A stretch of DNA of 59,969 bases, from positions 1 through 59,969 of the forward strand of contig NOWV01000296.1 in NCBI GenBank assembly GCA_003344405.1. The letters run 5' to 3'. Below, in pieces: positions 28,301 through 40,794 of this stretch. The translations under genes and the position numbers were made by a program. This DNA comes from Trichoplax sp. H2. Its lineage: Eukaryota; Placozoa; Uniplacotomia; Trichoplacea. The notes under the pieces are model-generated. The model ran no database searches. It saw nothing but the letters and a program-made list of their open reading frames with translations, and was not told the DNA's origin. Positions within the stretch are counted from its first letter, which is position 1. The number at the start of each line of letters is the position of its first letter.

Positions 28301-29560
28301 TATGCTTGAATGATTATCCCAACTAGTAACAGTAATAAGAAAATATTATTCCATGGACTAATATTGACTATTTTCTATTTGTATCTTTATTAATATTGTA
28401 TTAAGTGAAAAAAACTCCAAATTTTAAAGTCAAATTGTAGCAATCCTTCTGAAATTATTTATTAAGATGCCTGTAAATATACAAATTGCAAAATATAATG
28501 GAGTAAAAGAATCAAGATGTATCATAATTCACATATTTAAATAATTATGTATGAAGATGTTAACCTACTGTTGGATAGACAACGGATAAGGCTGAAAACT
28601 AAACCTGATAGCACCAACGATTTAGATAGACTACGGCAACATGAATAGATTTCTGCAATACTGTTCCAGTGTTAAATACTGTATTACAGTAGAAATAACT
28701 ATGTTAGGATAATTCTGTTAGACTATCCTTATTTAGTTAACTTCTAATTTGGATATACTGTGTTTTAATATAGCACTGACTTTTTATGACAGTGACACTT
28801 ATACACATACTGAAATTAATAGTTATAATAGGGAATGCAAATCATCTGCTTACAGTTCGAATCATTGTAATTGTAATTTACTTATGGTAGACTGTAAGTT
28901 ATCATGGAAATGTTCCGTGATAGGACATATCGTAATCTGACTATTCTGTATTAGTTATTACATGTCTATGTTGGTAAATACTGTTGTCTGCATTAAGGGA
29001 GCAGTAGCTAAAATTAATATCTAATTCAGTAAATGATTCTAATGTTAATTGTATTAACTATGACTCATGAACTATTGAGGAATAGTATATAAATGCAGTA
29101 TATCGTGAAATAAAGATGATTGTCCAACTTAGTGTTTAACGTAAAATACGAGGCGTTTAAGTCTTTGTGTAGTCTGCTAGTAGAGCAAAAGTGTTTGTGA
29201 TAGTGCAGATATCGTTCCTTGATACGTGGTTCAAGGAATTGACTTATTGATCGTAGATTAGGTTATCTTGTTGCAAAGCTGTTTTGTGACAAATACCTAA
29301 CAAGATAGTTGATGAATCTGACTCTTGCGATTCACTAAAAAGTAAAGAACAATATAGGTTTGCATTAACGGTAATCGTTTCATTAGAGTTACTTATTATG
29401 ATTACCAAAAAAATTGGTACAAGATCATAACTTAAATGATTTAGTAAATCTAAGTTAGATTTCACTTCTGAAATGGTAGTTTCCTTTCTCAGTTATTACA
29501 ATTTAAAAAATCCATAAATCTTACATCAACAAATTGACGAGGCTTCATATTTTAAGGTAT
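25361..29560. other. Long gene-poor stretch
   Basis: About 4.2 kb of AT-rich sequence with no exon I can support. The frames at 28749-28940 (+) and 29244-29465 (-) lack domain features. Confidence 0.5.
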
Positions 29561-31966
29561 TTATGAATCATACATAAGAGTGACAATCTCTTTCCTTTCG
29601 ATTTCAAAGAGGGCTTGCACTAGACGGGTTGTAGTAGCCTCAATACTTTCCATATTATGCCATTTCTTCAACATAGTTCTTGCCTGATCATACACTAATC
29701 TTTTTTCCTCTATTATGATATCAGTGTTAATTTTGTAATTTAGCTTTAAAGCTAGCTTAGTCCAATCAGTACCAATGTGATCCGCAACGATGAAAAAATA
29801 GTTTCTAACGTCAGTTGAAAGTTCTATTATGAAATAAAAAGTTTTGTTCCTTGTTTAATTTGAAGTATTCTAGATAGTAACCTTAATTATTAATATAGTT
29901 AACGAACTGATACTTATTTACTATTTCAGCAATTATTTTTAGAAATACACTGTATGTGTTAAGATTTATAAGACGTTATGATGCATCCAATATCTCTAAA
30001 ATGGGTATTGCAAAAATCTATGCCTATTACTGAACACTTCATTAGCTATATATATAGATCAGATATTATAAATAGTGTCTAATTGCGATAGTACCATTTT
30101 GTGAAGGATGTAAGATTAACTGTATTTCAAGAGTGATAAAAGTTGTTAATAGATTGTTAACATTTTACTTCAAACTGTCCTTATTCAGTTATACTTTGTA
30201 CGTCCTAATTGAAACCTTTTTCCTTATCCGTAGTCGTTTTATTTGATTCAAAATTATTCAAAGCAAATAAAAGTAATTGTATGTTTAATGTATCTTTAAG
30301 TAATTTAGTCCATAAATACAGTCTAACGTTTTGATGTGTAGTAAAAGATATGCATCTCTAATCGGTGAAAATAATTAACTTAGCAAAATTGCGGAAGCGA
30401 TCAATAACATTTTTTAAATCATTGCTGTTACTTTATAACAACTTTACAATGTAATCATCCTTTGTTAAATACTGTCCAAAGCGCTGGGCTAAGTCTTATT
30501 CTTAGTTATTAAGTTAATAAGTCGTAAAATAAGAATATAGTTCACCTTTTACGTGAGCTTTGTTCGTAGTTTCATGATCCTGACAGTCGCTATCTTGTGA
30601 TGTATTCTCATCGGGTGGTTTAGAATTGGCAGATTGAAAACCTTCATGATCTATGGTAGTTGTGGGATTTTTTTGCATTAATAGTTGATTTACGGGTAGA
30701 TCTTCTACCGTTTGCTGAATGATGAATTGATTTTGCTTCATGTTGGAAATGTCATATTGGATACAATCTAACTGCCGCTTTATGTCTTTTTGACATTTCA
30801 ATGATTTATCTTGACTCATTTTTATCTCATCGGCCTTTTGAAGAAAAGCATTACTCTCTTGAAGAAGAGCGTTAATCGACTTCCAATAGCGTTGATCATT
30901 TGAGTTAGTTGAAATGAATTCTTCATCAGTGATCATGCTCTGAAACTTTGTAATCATCTTTTCCATATCGCTAAATCTCCTTTCATCTAAGCATTGATTA
31001 ATCAAATCCTTAAACTGATCCATTTGATCTTTAATTAAGTTTGAAATATTCTCTGTTAGTAATCTCGTGATTGTGCTTATTTGATCATCATTGATCGTAG
31101 CAGAGACTTCTTCTTTATCTTTCAGCAGAGCCGCATTTAAAACTTGTTGAGCGTAACTAATAAAGAATTCTCTATCGAGATTCCCGCTTAATTTGCTTTG
31201 ATAATTGAACAGCATTTGGGGGCTGCTCATAATTTGCTGAGTAATATCGTTGAGGCCACAAATGAAGTCTCTACTGTTGCCATCATGGAAGAATGATAAT
31301 TGTCGGAAGCCATAATGATCAGTTTTCTCATAACGTTTCAGGTCGTAATACTTGAAAGAATTATCTACCTCTATTCTAATCCCAGTATTCATAACTAAGT
31401 CGGACGAATAAATTTTTGAAAGTTCTTCGTTTTCCTTCAAGGCGATTTTTAATTTACTTCCTTTCTTTCCTTTGTACCTAAAACTGGATTATAATTCGAA
31501 TAAACATTTAGTGTAGCATCGCCAAATTATTGTCATTAAACAAGCCTGTTAGAAAACTTATTATTGTCAGCGTGCTGTGTACAAGTAAATTAGATACCAC
31601 TTAAAAATTATGTCTGATTGAGGGCTGTAGATAATAATAGGTAGAGATAACTTTATAATAAATCAAGTATATTGATTCAGCTTCGAAGAATGTAATACCA
31701 ATGATACATATTCATTCTCATTCTCAATTATATAAGTGTTGAGACTCGTTGTTTGCAATCAGTATGTTGTAAACAAGTCAGATAAGGTGTTAAACCTGCT
31801 ATATTTTTCTGTGGTGACTGCTCTTAGTCCTTCTTTCTTATCATCTACTTTTGCAAGTTGTTTTCCTTGTCTGTCACAGTTTGTTGTACTAATACATAGT
31901 ATATCTCAATCATTGAAGAATCATTTTCAAATTTATAATTGTAAAATTCTTCGTGTGATTTTCTCT
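29561..31966 (-). CDS. Coiled-coil protein with C-terminal Death domain (5' end unresolved)
   Basis: The exons are 31966-31849, 31477-30546 and 29823-29561 (stop TAA at 29561-29563). Phases 2 and 1 match, giving about 437 residues without a start codon. The middle exon (about 310 codons) is an unrecognised region, then a long charged helical stretch (LLTENISNLIKDQMDQFKDL, heptad-like, coiled coil), then an acidic tail. The last exon is a Death domain with YFFIVADHIGTDWTKLALKL and FEIERKEIVTLM. Its 263-base length and phase-1 acceptor are identical to those of the Death exon of adaptor 2, so it looks like the same cassette in a new partner. The first listed exon may extend further 5', and an initiating exon was not found. 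The expected role is a cytosolic oligomeric scaffold that recruits Death-domain partners; this is inferred from architecture only. Confidence 0.62.
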
Positions 31967-32087
31967 CTGGGTAAAGTAAGTAGACATAATTTGTTACAAT
32001 ACAGCTAGCTTATAATTAGGCTATTACCGTAGGCATGTATTATTCATTACTGACGAAATCCTTTTTGATAATGGTAGCTTTCGAAAC

Positions 32088-33155
32088 CTAATATCTATCC
32101 ACAACCCATTTAAATCCTATCTTTTGTAAGTAATCAATTAGTGAAATATTGATTTCGGTATAAGATCTGGCACTATTAAAAGATTGTGGGAACTTTCTAA
32201 GAGCATTTTTTCTAGTTAAAATGCCCTTCTAATAACTATTTCCGTTCTGACAGAATTGGTTCTAGTTTGCCTTTAATCTACAGATAACTTGTTCACCAAC
32301 GCGTGAGATCTGCTTAGCCATAAAATTTGTTAGTTTCCTTCATTCCACTATAACTTAATTAATAAAGTAATTTTACGCTTATACTCTGGTATCTTCACAT
32401 ATTTAAATGTAGTTAAATATTGATTTCAACATAAGACACTATTAAAAATTTATAAGCGTACTATAAAAAGTATCTTCTCTAATTATTTACTTGAATAATT
32501 ACAGGATAATGATACGAGATTGACCAACGAAAAACTTTAATTTAATTTTAATTAACCTGTGCTTTATGACAAAATTTGGTTCAATAATGCATTTGCTGAT
32601 AAATTTGGCAAAATTAAGTGGTTCTTTCGGTGGTTTATCTTTCTGCTCTATAATATAAGCGATGATGGCTTCGATCATATCTTCAGCCAGTTTCTTAATA
32701 TAGTGATTATCGTATGCGTCAGAAATGATAGATATTTGTTGCTCGTAGATTCTGACGAGATCGCAAGCTATCATCGATATAGCCAATTCAACGCGATCAT
32801 TGTTGGGAGTTAGATGATCAATGATTTTCTTAATTGACCTACGATCATATCTTTCGGCAATTTCTGAAATTAAAGTTTGTATTAATGACATTCCTTGAGC
32901 TAAATTAAACGGACCATCTGTAGGGACAAATTGTAAGCACGATAGGATACCAGTCAAAAATTGTGTTGCAGTATTTGCAATCATCCCAGGCTTTAACTTA
33001 ATTTCTTTTTCCAGGACTTGAGATAAAACTTTTAATTTGATGGTAAACTTCTGAATAAAAGTGATTAAAAATTGTTTAATCTTTGGTCCGTTTTTGAATT
33101 GACTGATATTATCAAAGTCTTCTGGCCATTCTTTCTTCTCTTGCATATTTGCCAT
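32088..33155 (-). CDS. Unrecognised helical protein (predicted 227 aa)
   Basis: An ATG at 33155 opens a 199-codon exon (MANMQEKKEWPEDFDNISQF...) ending at a donor before 32557. A phase-matching exon, 32172-32088, adds 27 residues (ARSYTEINISLIDYLQKIGF...) and a TAG stop. The protein is predicted to be almost all helical, with alternating hydrophobic segments such as FLTGILSCLQF and ISMIACDLVRIYEQQISII. It has no signal peptide and no obvious membrane helix. I do not recognise a family. It lies head-to-tail just upstream of the coiled-coil-Death gene and could be its 5' part if a linking exon exists. I could not join exon 32557-33155 to exon 31849-31966 in phase, so I keep them separate. A decayed copy of the second exon lies inside the intron at about 32390-32450. 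Confidence 0.5.
32390..32450 (-). repeat. Decayed duplicate of the downstream exon
   Basis: The - strand reading aatagtgtcttatgttgaaa and onward parallels the acceptor and first half of exon 32172-32088 (aatagtgccagatcttatac...gaaatcaatattt). It contains in-frame stops, so it is a vestigial exon duplicate. Confidence 0.5.
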
Positions 33156-35913
33156 GTTAATATTGAAGAGCCTTGACTACGCGCAAATTAGAATCAAATA
33201 TTTTAAATCTCAGTATCGAGTGGGTATTGCACCATTTCAGATTGATTTGAGACCAATTTCTCTTTATTCAATATTCTACATCCTTTCTCAGCAAATACTA
33301 AAGTAATCCAGTTTGTTGCTTATTTGAGAACCGATTTTATATCATGTCCAGCAAGATCCGTACGATACTGCTATCTTGAAGATCTATTAACGATGGCATT
33401 TTCTTTTCCACATGTTTTGCTATCTTGAAGTTTGATATTAAAGATGACCAGAAAAATATTTCTCCTTATTTTAAAAAACACTGCTTTTCCGATTCTTTGT
33501 AAGCTTAAACCTTTTAATAAGTTCGAGTTTTAATATAAAGGTAGCATTTTAAAGAATTAAAATAGTAGAGGAGAAAACTCTAGCGCACAGCACAGGTTTT
33601 AAGTTATAATAAGCGATGTAATACTATCAGAGAACCGTTGCAAGAAAGCCCTAGCTTACATTAGGGAAGTGAATTACTTTCGAGTTGACCATTAGAATAG
33701 CCCCAAAAATGATTTGGAATGCACATATTTATTTAATGAACAAAATCCATATCAATTATCATAATTTTTAACGAACTATGCAAATATTGCTATATTTAAT
33801 ATGATAACATTGATATCGAGAAATAACCAATCATTTTATAGCTGTATTTTAATCATTTTGATTTACTGTAAATCCGTGGTAATAAAATGCGAGTCATTTA
33901 TTTTCAATAGCTGTTGAAAGACGAATTGTTGATAACGTGGACTGGAGTTAGTAATTTATGTCAGATCAAAGCAATTAAGGTCTGTCGTTCCTCGAAAAGA
34001 GGATACATACTTCGAAAATTATGTTTTACTGTAAAAAGATAATCATTTTTTAAAATATTTGAAATTTGAATGAGCACGTAAGCCGGCTGCTCTATAAAAA
34101 ATAAATATAGCTAAAGCTAAGACTGTAAGGTTGTCTAAATACGTGTTTGTGGAAGATAATTACAGAACGTATTATAGCAATTCCGTTGATATATTGTGTC
34201 ATCATCCAAGGACATAAATAGATTACACAAGAATATATGCTATGAGATTTATATTGTGTCAGTCTAATTAGAAGCACGAATTATGAACGAATTTTCCCGG
34301 TAAATTTAACTTTATCAGGCGACCTTATTGGCAAGATATGTTTATGCTCCTGATAATAATTTTGTAACAAAATGTATAATAATTATGTCGTTTGTAAGTT
34401 ACGCAGTTGTAAACTGAAAAGAGCACTTGGTATTAGTATAACAAATTTAATTCACGTACTCAAGCAAAGTTTACAAGAAATAAGTTCTCGTGTATTATTT
34501 TGTAGACACATTATCACAAAAGCCTATGTAACATCTTACAAATTTTTAACATATCGCTCGATTGGCTGGCTTTTAATTAAGATGGAGTCAGGCTCTTTAA
34601 TTAAATTAAAATATGTAAATTCATTAGAATAAAAACAAGTTATAGGTATTTATTGAAATTTAAGGTTCGTCAAGTTGGAGCGGAGTACTTAACTAACGTT
34701 GATATTGTTATGATACATTATGCTCGTAGTAAATCTAGGTTAATGCTATTTCTTACTCTGTAATGATAGCATCAGTTTACTGTGCTGTAGAATTTTGCAC
34801 TGTAAAATTTGCATTCTACTCTGCTGTAGAATTCTAAACTGTAAAGTTGTCCCTATTGTGCCACCGTAGGTGAACTTATAAAATTCTTATACAATGGACT
34901 TGATGTAGATGGTACCCAATTTGGATGGTTACTAATCTTTTATTCTGACTTTATTTCTGCATTTTAATTTCAAATTATTCTCTCTTAATGATCAAACATC
35001 AGGCAGTACTTATATTATATCAAAATAAGTGAAAAAATATGCTAGTGAAAAAATTTAATGGTACTGCAGTTTTTAATGCTATAGCTGTAGTAGTTTCAAT
35101 AGCTCGATTTCTATGCTTGCATATAACTTGATAAAGCAGTATAATTGAGATAATTTTAGAGGCAAATTTAGAGATAAAAATCTCTGAAGGCCATTTAGTC
35201 TTTGGAACATAACTTCACGAATAATCGACAGCCATTAAATCAATATTGCTCATATTTTACTTAAAAAACCATCATTCTTTACTCACTGTACATAATATTC
35301 AAAATCACTTCTACAATCATAGCCGTTCGGTTTGATACAGCTGTATTAATACTGATTTTATTAATAAAATCAAAGTAAGGCCTAGTGATTCAAATTCAAT
35401 TAAATAATTATATATGGCTTTCGCGGCATTTATAAACCGAACAATCTTAGTTGGAGACTGATTTTAATGAGCATCATAAAATAAATGAAATGATAAAATC
35501 TACTTCTTTTAAGCGATACTCTATCAACTATCAATATAAATTAGTACTTTCAATTAAAGTGCAAGTCAAGTTAGTAATAGATACTCAGGATACTGAATTG
35601 AAATTTACAATATCTAAAATCACTAGCGTTACAATAGACATTATCATTGCTAGTAGTAGCCACTCTTTACTTTTTCTTCTATGATTGGTTAGACGGAATA
35701 TATATGCAGACAGATCTATAAAGTTTTTTACGTTTTATCGGTAGATATTATTCTGATCCAAAAATTTATTTCCATTAGTCTAAATCTCTTGCTCAAATTC
35801 CACTTACCCTCCCTTGAAATGAGCAGCGCGGGGGTATTTATACTACTGTTAAATGACTCTGATTATGGGTTAATTTCAATAGGTCAGTATAAGATTCTTA
35901 CAGTACTTTTTAC
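33156..35913. other. Gene-poor stretch
   Basis: AT-rich with no supported gene. A short direct duplication at 34781-34847 repeats tgctgtagaatt...actgtaaa. The + frames at 34372-34632 and 35451-35684 look like chance. On the - strand a 38-base exon-like piece at about 35813-35850, with good acceptor and a gtaagt donor, could follow the exon at 35914. Confidence 0.4.
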
Positions 35914-36169
35914 CTCAAGATTTCTTCATGTAAAACGAATAGCTCTAAGGTAGTCATTTCTGCAGAGTACTGATCATTAAAATAGTATTCGTTTATATCG
36001 ATAAGGGTGTCCACTGGGCCTTTCAATTTTGATTTTTTGTAATATTCTGATGAAAATTGAATAAACATAGAATCTTTATAGAGTTTTCTACACAGCCATT
36101 TTGATTGTTGAATTTTCTTATAACAGTTGCTATCGACAGAGCAAGCTTTGCTTGCATACTCAAGCAATC
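35914..36169 (-). CDS. Orphan internal exon, unrecognised
   Basis: 85 open codons on the - strand lie between an acceptor (gtgtctaag) and a donor (gtaaaa). They start phase 1 and end phase 2. The residues include SNCYKKIQQSKWLCRKLYKD and LKGPVDTLIDINEYYFNDQY. Codon composition and clean splice signals favour a real exon. KGPVDTLIDI and its spacing recall the KGPPV...I segment of Cys-loop ligand-gated channels, but the next plausible exon does not continue that family, so I do not call it. The function is unknown. Confidence 0.4.
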
Positions 36170-39100
36170 CTTAGACACATTATCATGATTGGTATAGAAT
36201 TAACCACTGTACTATGGACATTGTACCGCACTGTCGATATCTTACAGTACCTGCTAATCTTAACTTGGCATGGCCATCACCATACATTAGTTATCATCAT
36301 GTGCTTTGGATTATTAACTAATCTTAATATAGCATTTCATCCGTGAATGCATTCTTGAAAAGTAGTATTCTACAAGCTTAGCTGTGAATATAGTAGTGCC
36401 TGGCTATTACCGGGATATAAATAATGTCGAACGGTAATACTATCTGTTAATTATTAACAAATGAGTACATTATCGTAAACCTTCAGCAAAGCGACGTGAA
36501 TTGTACTAGTATAAATTAAACCTAGCCTGAAGAACTAATGTTGGCCGAATTAGCCTAACCATTACAAATGATTCTTTACTAGCACATTTTGCACACGTAA
36601 CCGCGTGTTGCAAATAGTCGATTGCATGACATACAACTACTTCGTTGATAAGACGCTAAATATCTCAAAGTCTAACATAGATACATAGGCGTCTATCCTA
36701 ATAATCTGCCTATCTCATGATATTTTGTAACGAAACTAAGTATTGTGAAAATAGACTTTTAGCCACGTTAGTGAGATGTACGGAAGCATAACTTTCTATA
36801 TCCATCTTAAGACGTATTTGGTAGCATGGACGGTAATGGTAGATTCTATGCTATAGTACAGCTGACTATATATAGTAAGGTTTTGAGTTACTATTAAGGT
36901 TAGAGGTAAAAATAAAACTGTAATTCATATATTAGAATATGCTTAGTTTACCTTACTTTGGCTGCTAAGAATAATATTCAGGGCAATACTGTAGTTGTTT
37001 CCACATCGGGTTAATGATGATCTGCTGTAACTTCAACTTCTAGATTGTAATTCTAGCCTATACAAAGCTTTAATTTCCTCAGATGACTATCGATTTTCGC
37101 CCTTTCCAGGAACTTGTGCCAAATTAGCTATAGCATTATTTAATACATAACTTTATTAATGAATCTACTATACAAATGAATCTCAATTCTAGAGATTACT
37201 AAGCCTTAGCTTAGAAAAGTGAATTAACGTCACAATCCACATTTTACTTTTTAAAAATTCGTATAAGCTGTTATGGTAAATTGATCCACTTAATAACGTA
37301 ATCATGGCCCTTTTACCCGTAACGGAGGTCGGAACAACCTTAACTTAAACAGAATTACATGGCCAAAAAGCTTGAAATACCCTATGATATTAATTTTTAT
37401 AAACCGTGTTGTAGAATTCAAAGTCGCTTTACTGAATTCTACCGAACAAAATCGTCATTTTGGATTAATGATATTTATGACTCGAAAAAATCCTTGTTTG
37501 GCTCTTTCTTAAACTGTAAATTCTTACGTTGCAATATTTTACATTATTTGATTTATTTGTACCTAGCCAACTCATGCTAGAAATCATCCAAATCTAAATC
37601 TTTAAAAGAGATGGTTGGTGATATACGAGAAGTATCATGTTTATAAGAAATAATATTAGCCAATCTATTGGAAATCTGAATCTTATACGATTAATATTAG
37701 TAAATATGACAATTCAAACCAATTATACTGGCTACATTTTAATACATCTAATAAGTAATATAATACTTGATTTTGTATACAATGGTCTTATAAGTATTTG
37801 ACGACTGTCCTAAGTTACCCTGAGTTACCAGCTTAGAGTTGCAATATGATATGATTAGGTATTTGTAATGTAACTAGTATTGTTATTGTAGACTGCTAGT
37901 CATGTTTAGTATAATGTACGGTAGATATTATCCTAAGAGATATTTGGTAGCTAGAACTATAGACTGTAGTGGTAGAGACTCTATGCTAGAGTACAGATGA
38001 CTATATACAGTAAGCTGTTGAGTTACTAATATGGCTATAGGTAAAAATAGAACTGTAAATCATATATTAGGATATGGTTAATTCATTATACTTTGGCTGG
38101 TGTGAATAATATCTACGTAAGTACTGTAGTCGTATCCATATTGGATTAATGATGGTCCGCAGTAGAATAATCTTACTAAGAATAATTTAACTAAGTGTAA
38201 AATAAGGTAAAAGGTGCCATGCGGATTGTAGCTGCGAATGCTACGAAAAGTATAAAAGCATGCAACTTTAGATTATTCTGTTAGTTCGTTCTAGAAGTCT
38301 TTAGTAGTAGTAATCGGCTAGAGTAGAGCTGTGTGTAGTTAATCTTTGTATAAGATTCAATAAAGTCCTTATTTTTCTAAATTTTGGAATTTCGTGATTG
38401 GGATATATCACAGTATTAAACTAGAATTTATATCCATTCCAAATATCAACAATAGAATTATGAGTAGATTCATTTTATTACTACAGCAGAACAGAACCAA
38501 AGGATAATATTTGTCACTCAACCAATATAAGAACGATAGCTAGAGTATTCTTCAAGGATTTTAAGGTAGTATTATCAAATATTTGTATGGGATAAACATA
38601 AACCATTAGCGCATTAAAACTTAAAATATATTATAATTTAGAAGTCTTAAAATTATTTTAGTGATAGTGTTATTTAATCATTACAATTTAGAAAATAAAA
38701 AATTGAAATCAAGTTCGAACTAAGGGGTAATCCTTAAAAATTAATTTACAGCCAAAAATTAAAAGTAATACGAAAATAACTAAATTTGTTTCTTGAATGT
38801 CGTCATTTTATTTTGCTCAAGCTATTTCCCGTCTGAGTAGATCTTGCTTGCAAAACTTGACGTATTGAATGATCTAATCGATTTATTACTTCGATAAAAC
38901 CAATTAGAAATACTCCCGGATACAGAGTTCCTTTGATTTTATCAGTTTCTAATCGCTAATTGATTGTCCTTGGTTCCATTATTTGCCCCGAAAGAGAAAT
39001 TTTCATTGATAATTTACCTAAACTAATGAATAACATTTAAGAATATTTAAATCTACCAAGATGATTCTGTTGGTGTACTAAAAATCAATATAATGTCAAA

Positions 39101-39229
39101 TTTTTATTCTTAATTTACAAAAATCTACTAGCACTTAAGTGGCCGTAACTTTCTTCAAAGTATGAAACTCAACTATTGCATTACAAGGAAGCGAATGTAA
39201 GGAAGGTAATTAGAAAACTAGAAAATAAA
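36170..39229. other. Gene-poor stretch carrying the direct repeat pair
   Basis: Apart from the repeats no exon could be supported. The + frames at 36101-36346 and 37359-37580 lack splice or domain support. Confidence 0.5.
36775..38165. repeat. Direct repeat pair, about 260 bp, spaced about 1.13 kb
   Basis: Copies at about 36775-37030 and 37905-38165 share tatttggtagc, tctatgct-tagtacag-tgactatata, gaggtaaaaat-aaactgtaa, catatattag and ttaatgatg in order. They are diverged and noncoding. Confidence 0.7.
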
Positions 39230-40634
39230 TTACTTAACACTCACGAAATCTTTCACAATATCTTTCCTCTCAATTGCAATAAGCACTTTTACTAAAGCTT
39301 CAGTGGTTGCTTCATTACCGGACATGTTATACCATTTGCTCAAGACCGCTTTTGCTCGATTGAAAACCACACTTTGCTCCTCTGCAATAACACCTACATC
39401 TATATTTTCGTTAAGCTTGCCCGCTAATCTAGTCCAGTCATTACCAATTTTGTCGGCGACAGTGTAAAAGTAGCCCTTCACATTAGCTAAAATTTCCATG
39501 AAATCATTTTGAAATAAGATTGGGTAAGATTAATTTCAATTAGATACTTTAGCGGTATTTCTAGAAGCAAGATTGAACAAATGTAGCTATCCCTTAAACT
39601 TGTCTAATTATATTATCAATCCTTATATGTCTTGAATTTGCATGATTTCAGTGATAGAAGCTTAATACAGTAATTAACATTAAACATCGATACCAAAATC
39701 ACTCAGATGTACTTGTTATCGTAATCTAACCTGACAATGTTGATTCTACTTCCATCGGTGAGTCAACTGTATGAATAGAGATCATATTAAATTTAGATCA
39801 CTTACTTGGAATTCATGTATGAACTGAACATTTTACGTTGTATATTGCTTAAATTTATAGTAGCGCTATAACTTAATTTCCTTGAAAGAAATACTTACCA
39901 ACATCTTGTCCATTAGGATCTATGATTAGTGAGATCGTTGATAGATTTTAATCCATATTTAACAAATCAGATCAGTATTAATAAATAGCTCATAGTATTT
40001 CTTTAGTAATTAGTATAATCTAGTATTATCAGGGCTACAATAATCATTATACTTTCTATCAGTAGCTATCTCTAATATTACTTCCTTGCTTGCAAACAAG
40101 AAGGACAAGCTAGATTCAATAAATTAACTTACTTGTTCGGTGATCTTTCCGTACTAGCTTGATAGGCGTTCCTGCAATTATGAAATCAATTAGTTTAGGT
40201 ATAGACCACTAATATATAAAATTGGCAATTCTAGTAATAAATATAGATCAATTTAATTAGGAAGGGTTAGAGTTCACTTATCAATATAGCACTATTATAT
40301 TATTCATGCAATAATATTCACTTAAATTGAAAGATTGTTTACCTTTAGCATCATCCTGTAGTTTAGCACCGAAAGATTTCACAACATTAACACCATTGCT
40401 TTTAAGTAAGTCACAAAACGTATAAAAATCCTCTTCTGTACGTTCTTCCATTAAGATTTCTAATAGCCTTCCATTCATATCTTCTGTGTGGGTTAAAGCT
40501 TTGATATCCGTCACTTGTCTTGTACTCAATATCTTTTTCATTTTGAGCCTAGTAAACAATTCTTGGATAGGAACAATTTTAAGGAATTGATCACTATTTT
40601 TATCCAATGCAGCCTGAATGTCTGGATTGTCCAT
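39230..40634 (-). CDS. CARD-Death adaptor 3, CRADD/RAIDD-like (predicted 189 aa)
   Basis: The exons are 40634-40343 (CARD, ATG of MDNPDIQAALDKNSDQFLKI), 39919-39899 (21-base linker DPNGQDV) and 39486-39230 (Death, stop). Both junctions are phase 1 and the total is an exact multiple of three. The CARD carries IVPIQELFTRLKMKKILSTR, EDMNGRLLEILMEER and VKSFGAKL. Death has YTVADKIGNDWTRLAGKL and AIERKDIVKDF. An acceptor at 40676-40677, with an open frame to the ATG, would also allow a longer 5' form joined in phase to the exon at 41698-41839, adding an unrecognised N-terminal segment. The role is inferred from CRADD: bridging CARD and Death partners in a caspase-activating complex. Confidence 0.85.
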
Positions 40635-40794
40635 GCTGGATCTATAACGATTACGTTTACTCCACGAAATTTTATCTGAGGTGAATGAAATAGAATTATT
40701 AACCACGATCAATATCAGTATGTCGAAAGCAAGATAAAGTTCTACATCTTTTCACTTTATTTTAAACGATAGAATCTTGACTTAACTATTATTC

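Noticed and set aside
31736-32008. 90-codon + strand frame
   Set aside because: It overlaps a - strand exon (31849-31966) that fits in phase with its neighbour; the + frame has no splice or domain support.
32559-32813. 84-codon + strand frame
   Set aside because: Shadow of the 199-codon - strand exon.
35914-36169. Cys-loop ligand-gated ion channel extracellular domain
   Set aside because: KGPVDTLIDI has the right spacing, but the preceding residues and the next plausible exon do not continue the family pattern.
39835-39852. An 18-base micro-exon between the linker and Death exons of adaptor 3
   Set aside because: Good acceptor and donor, but in the required phase it contains TGA.
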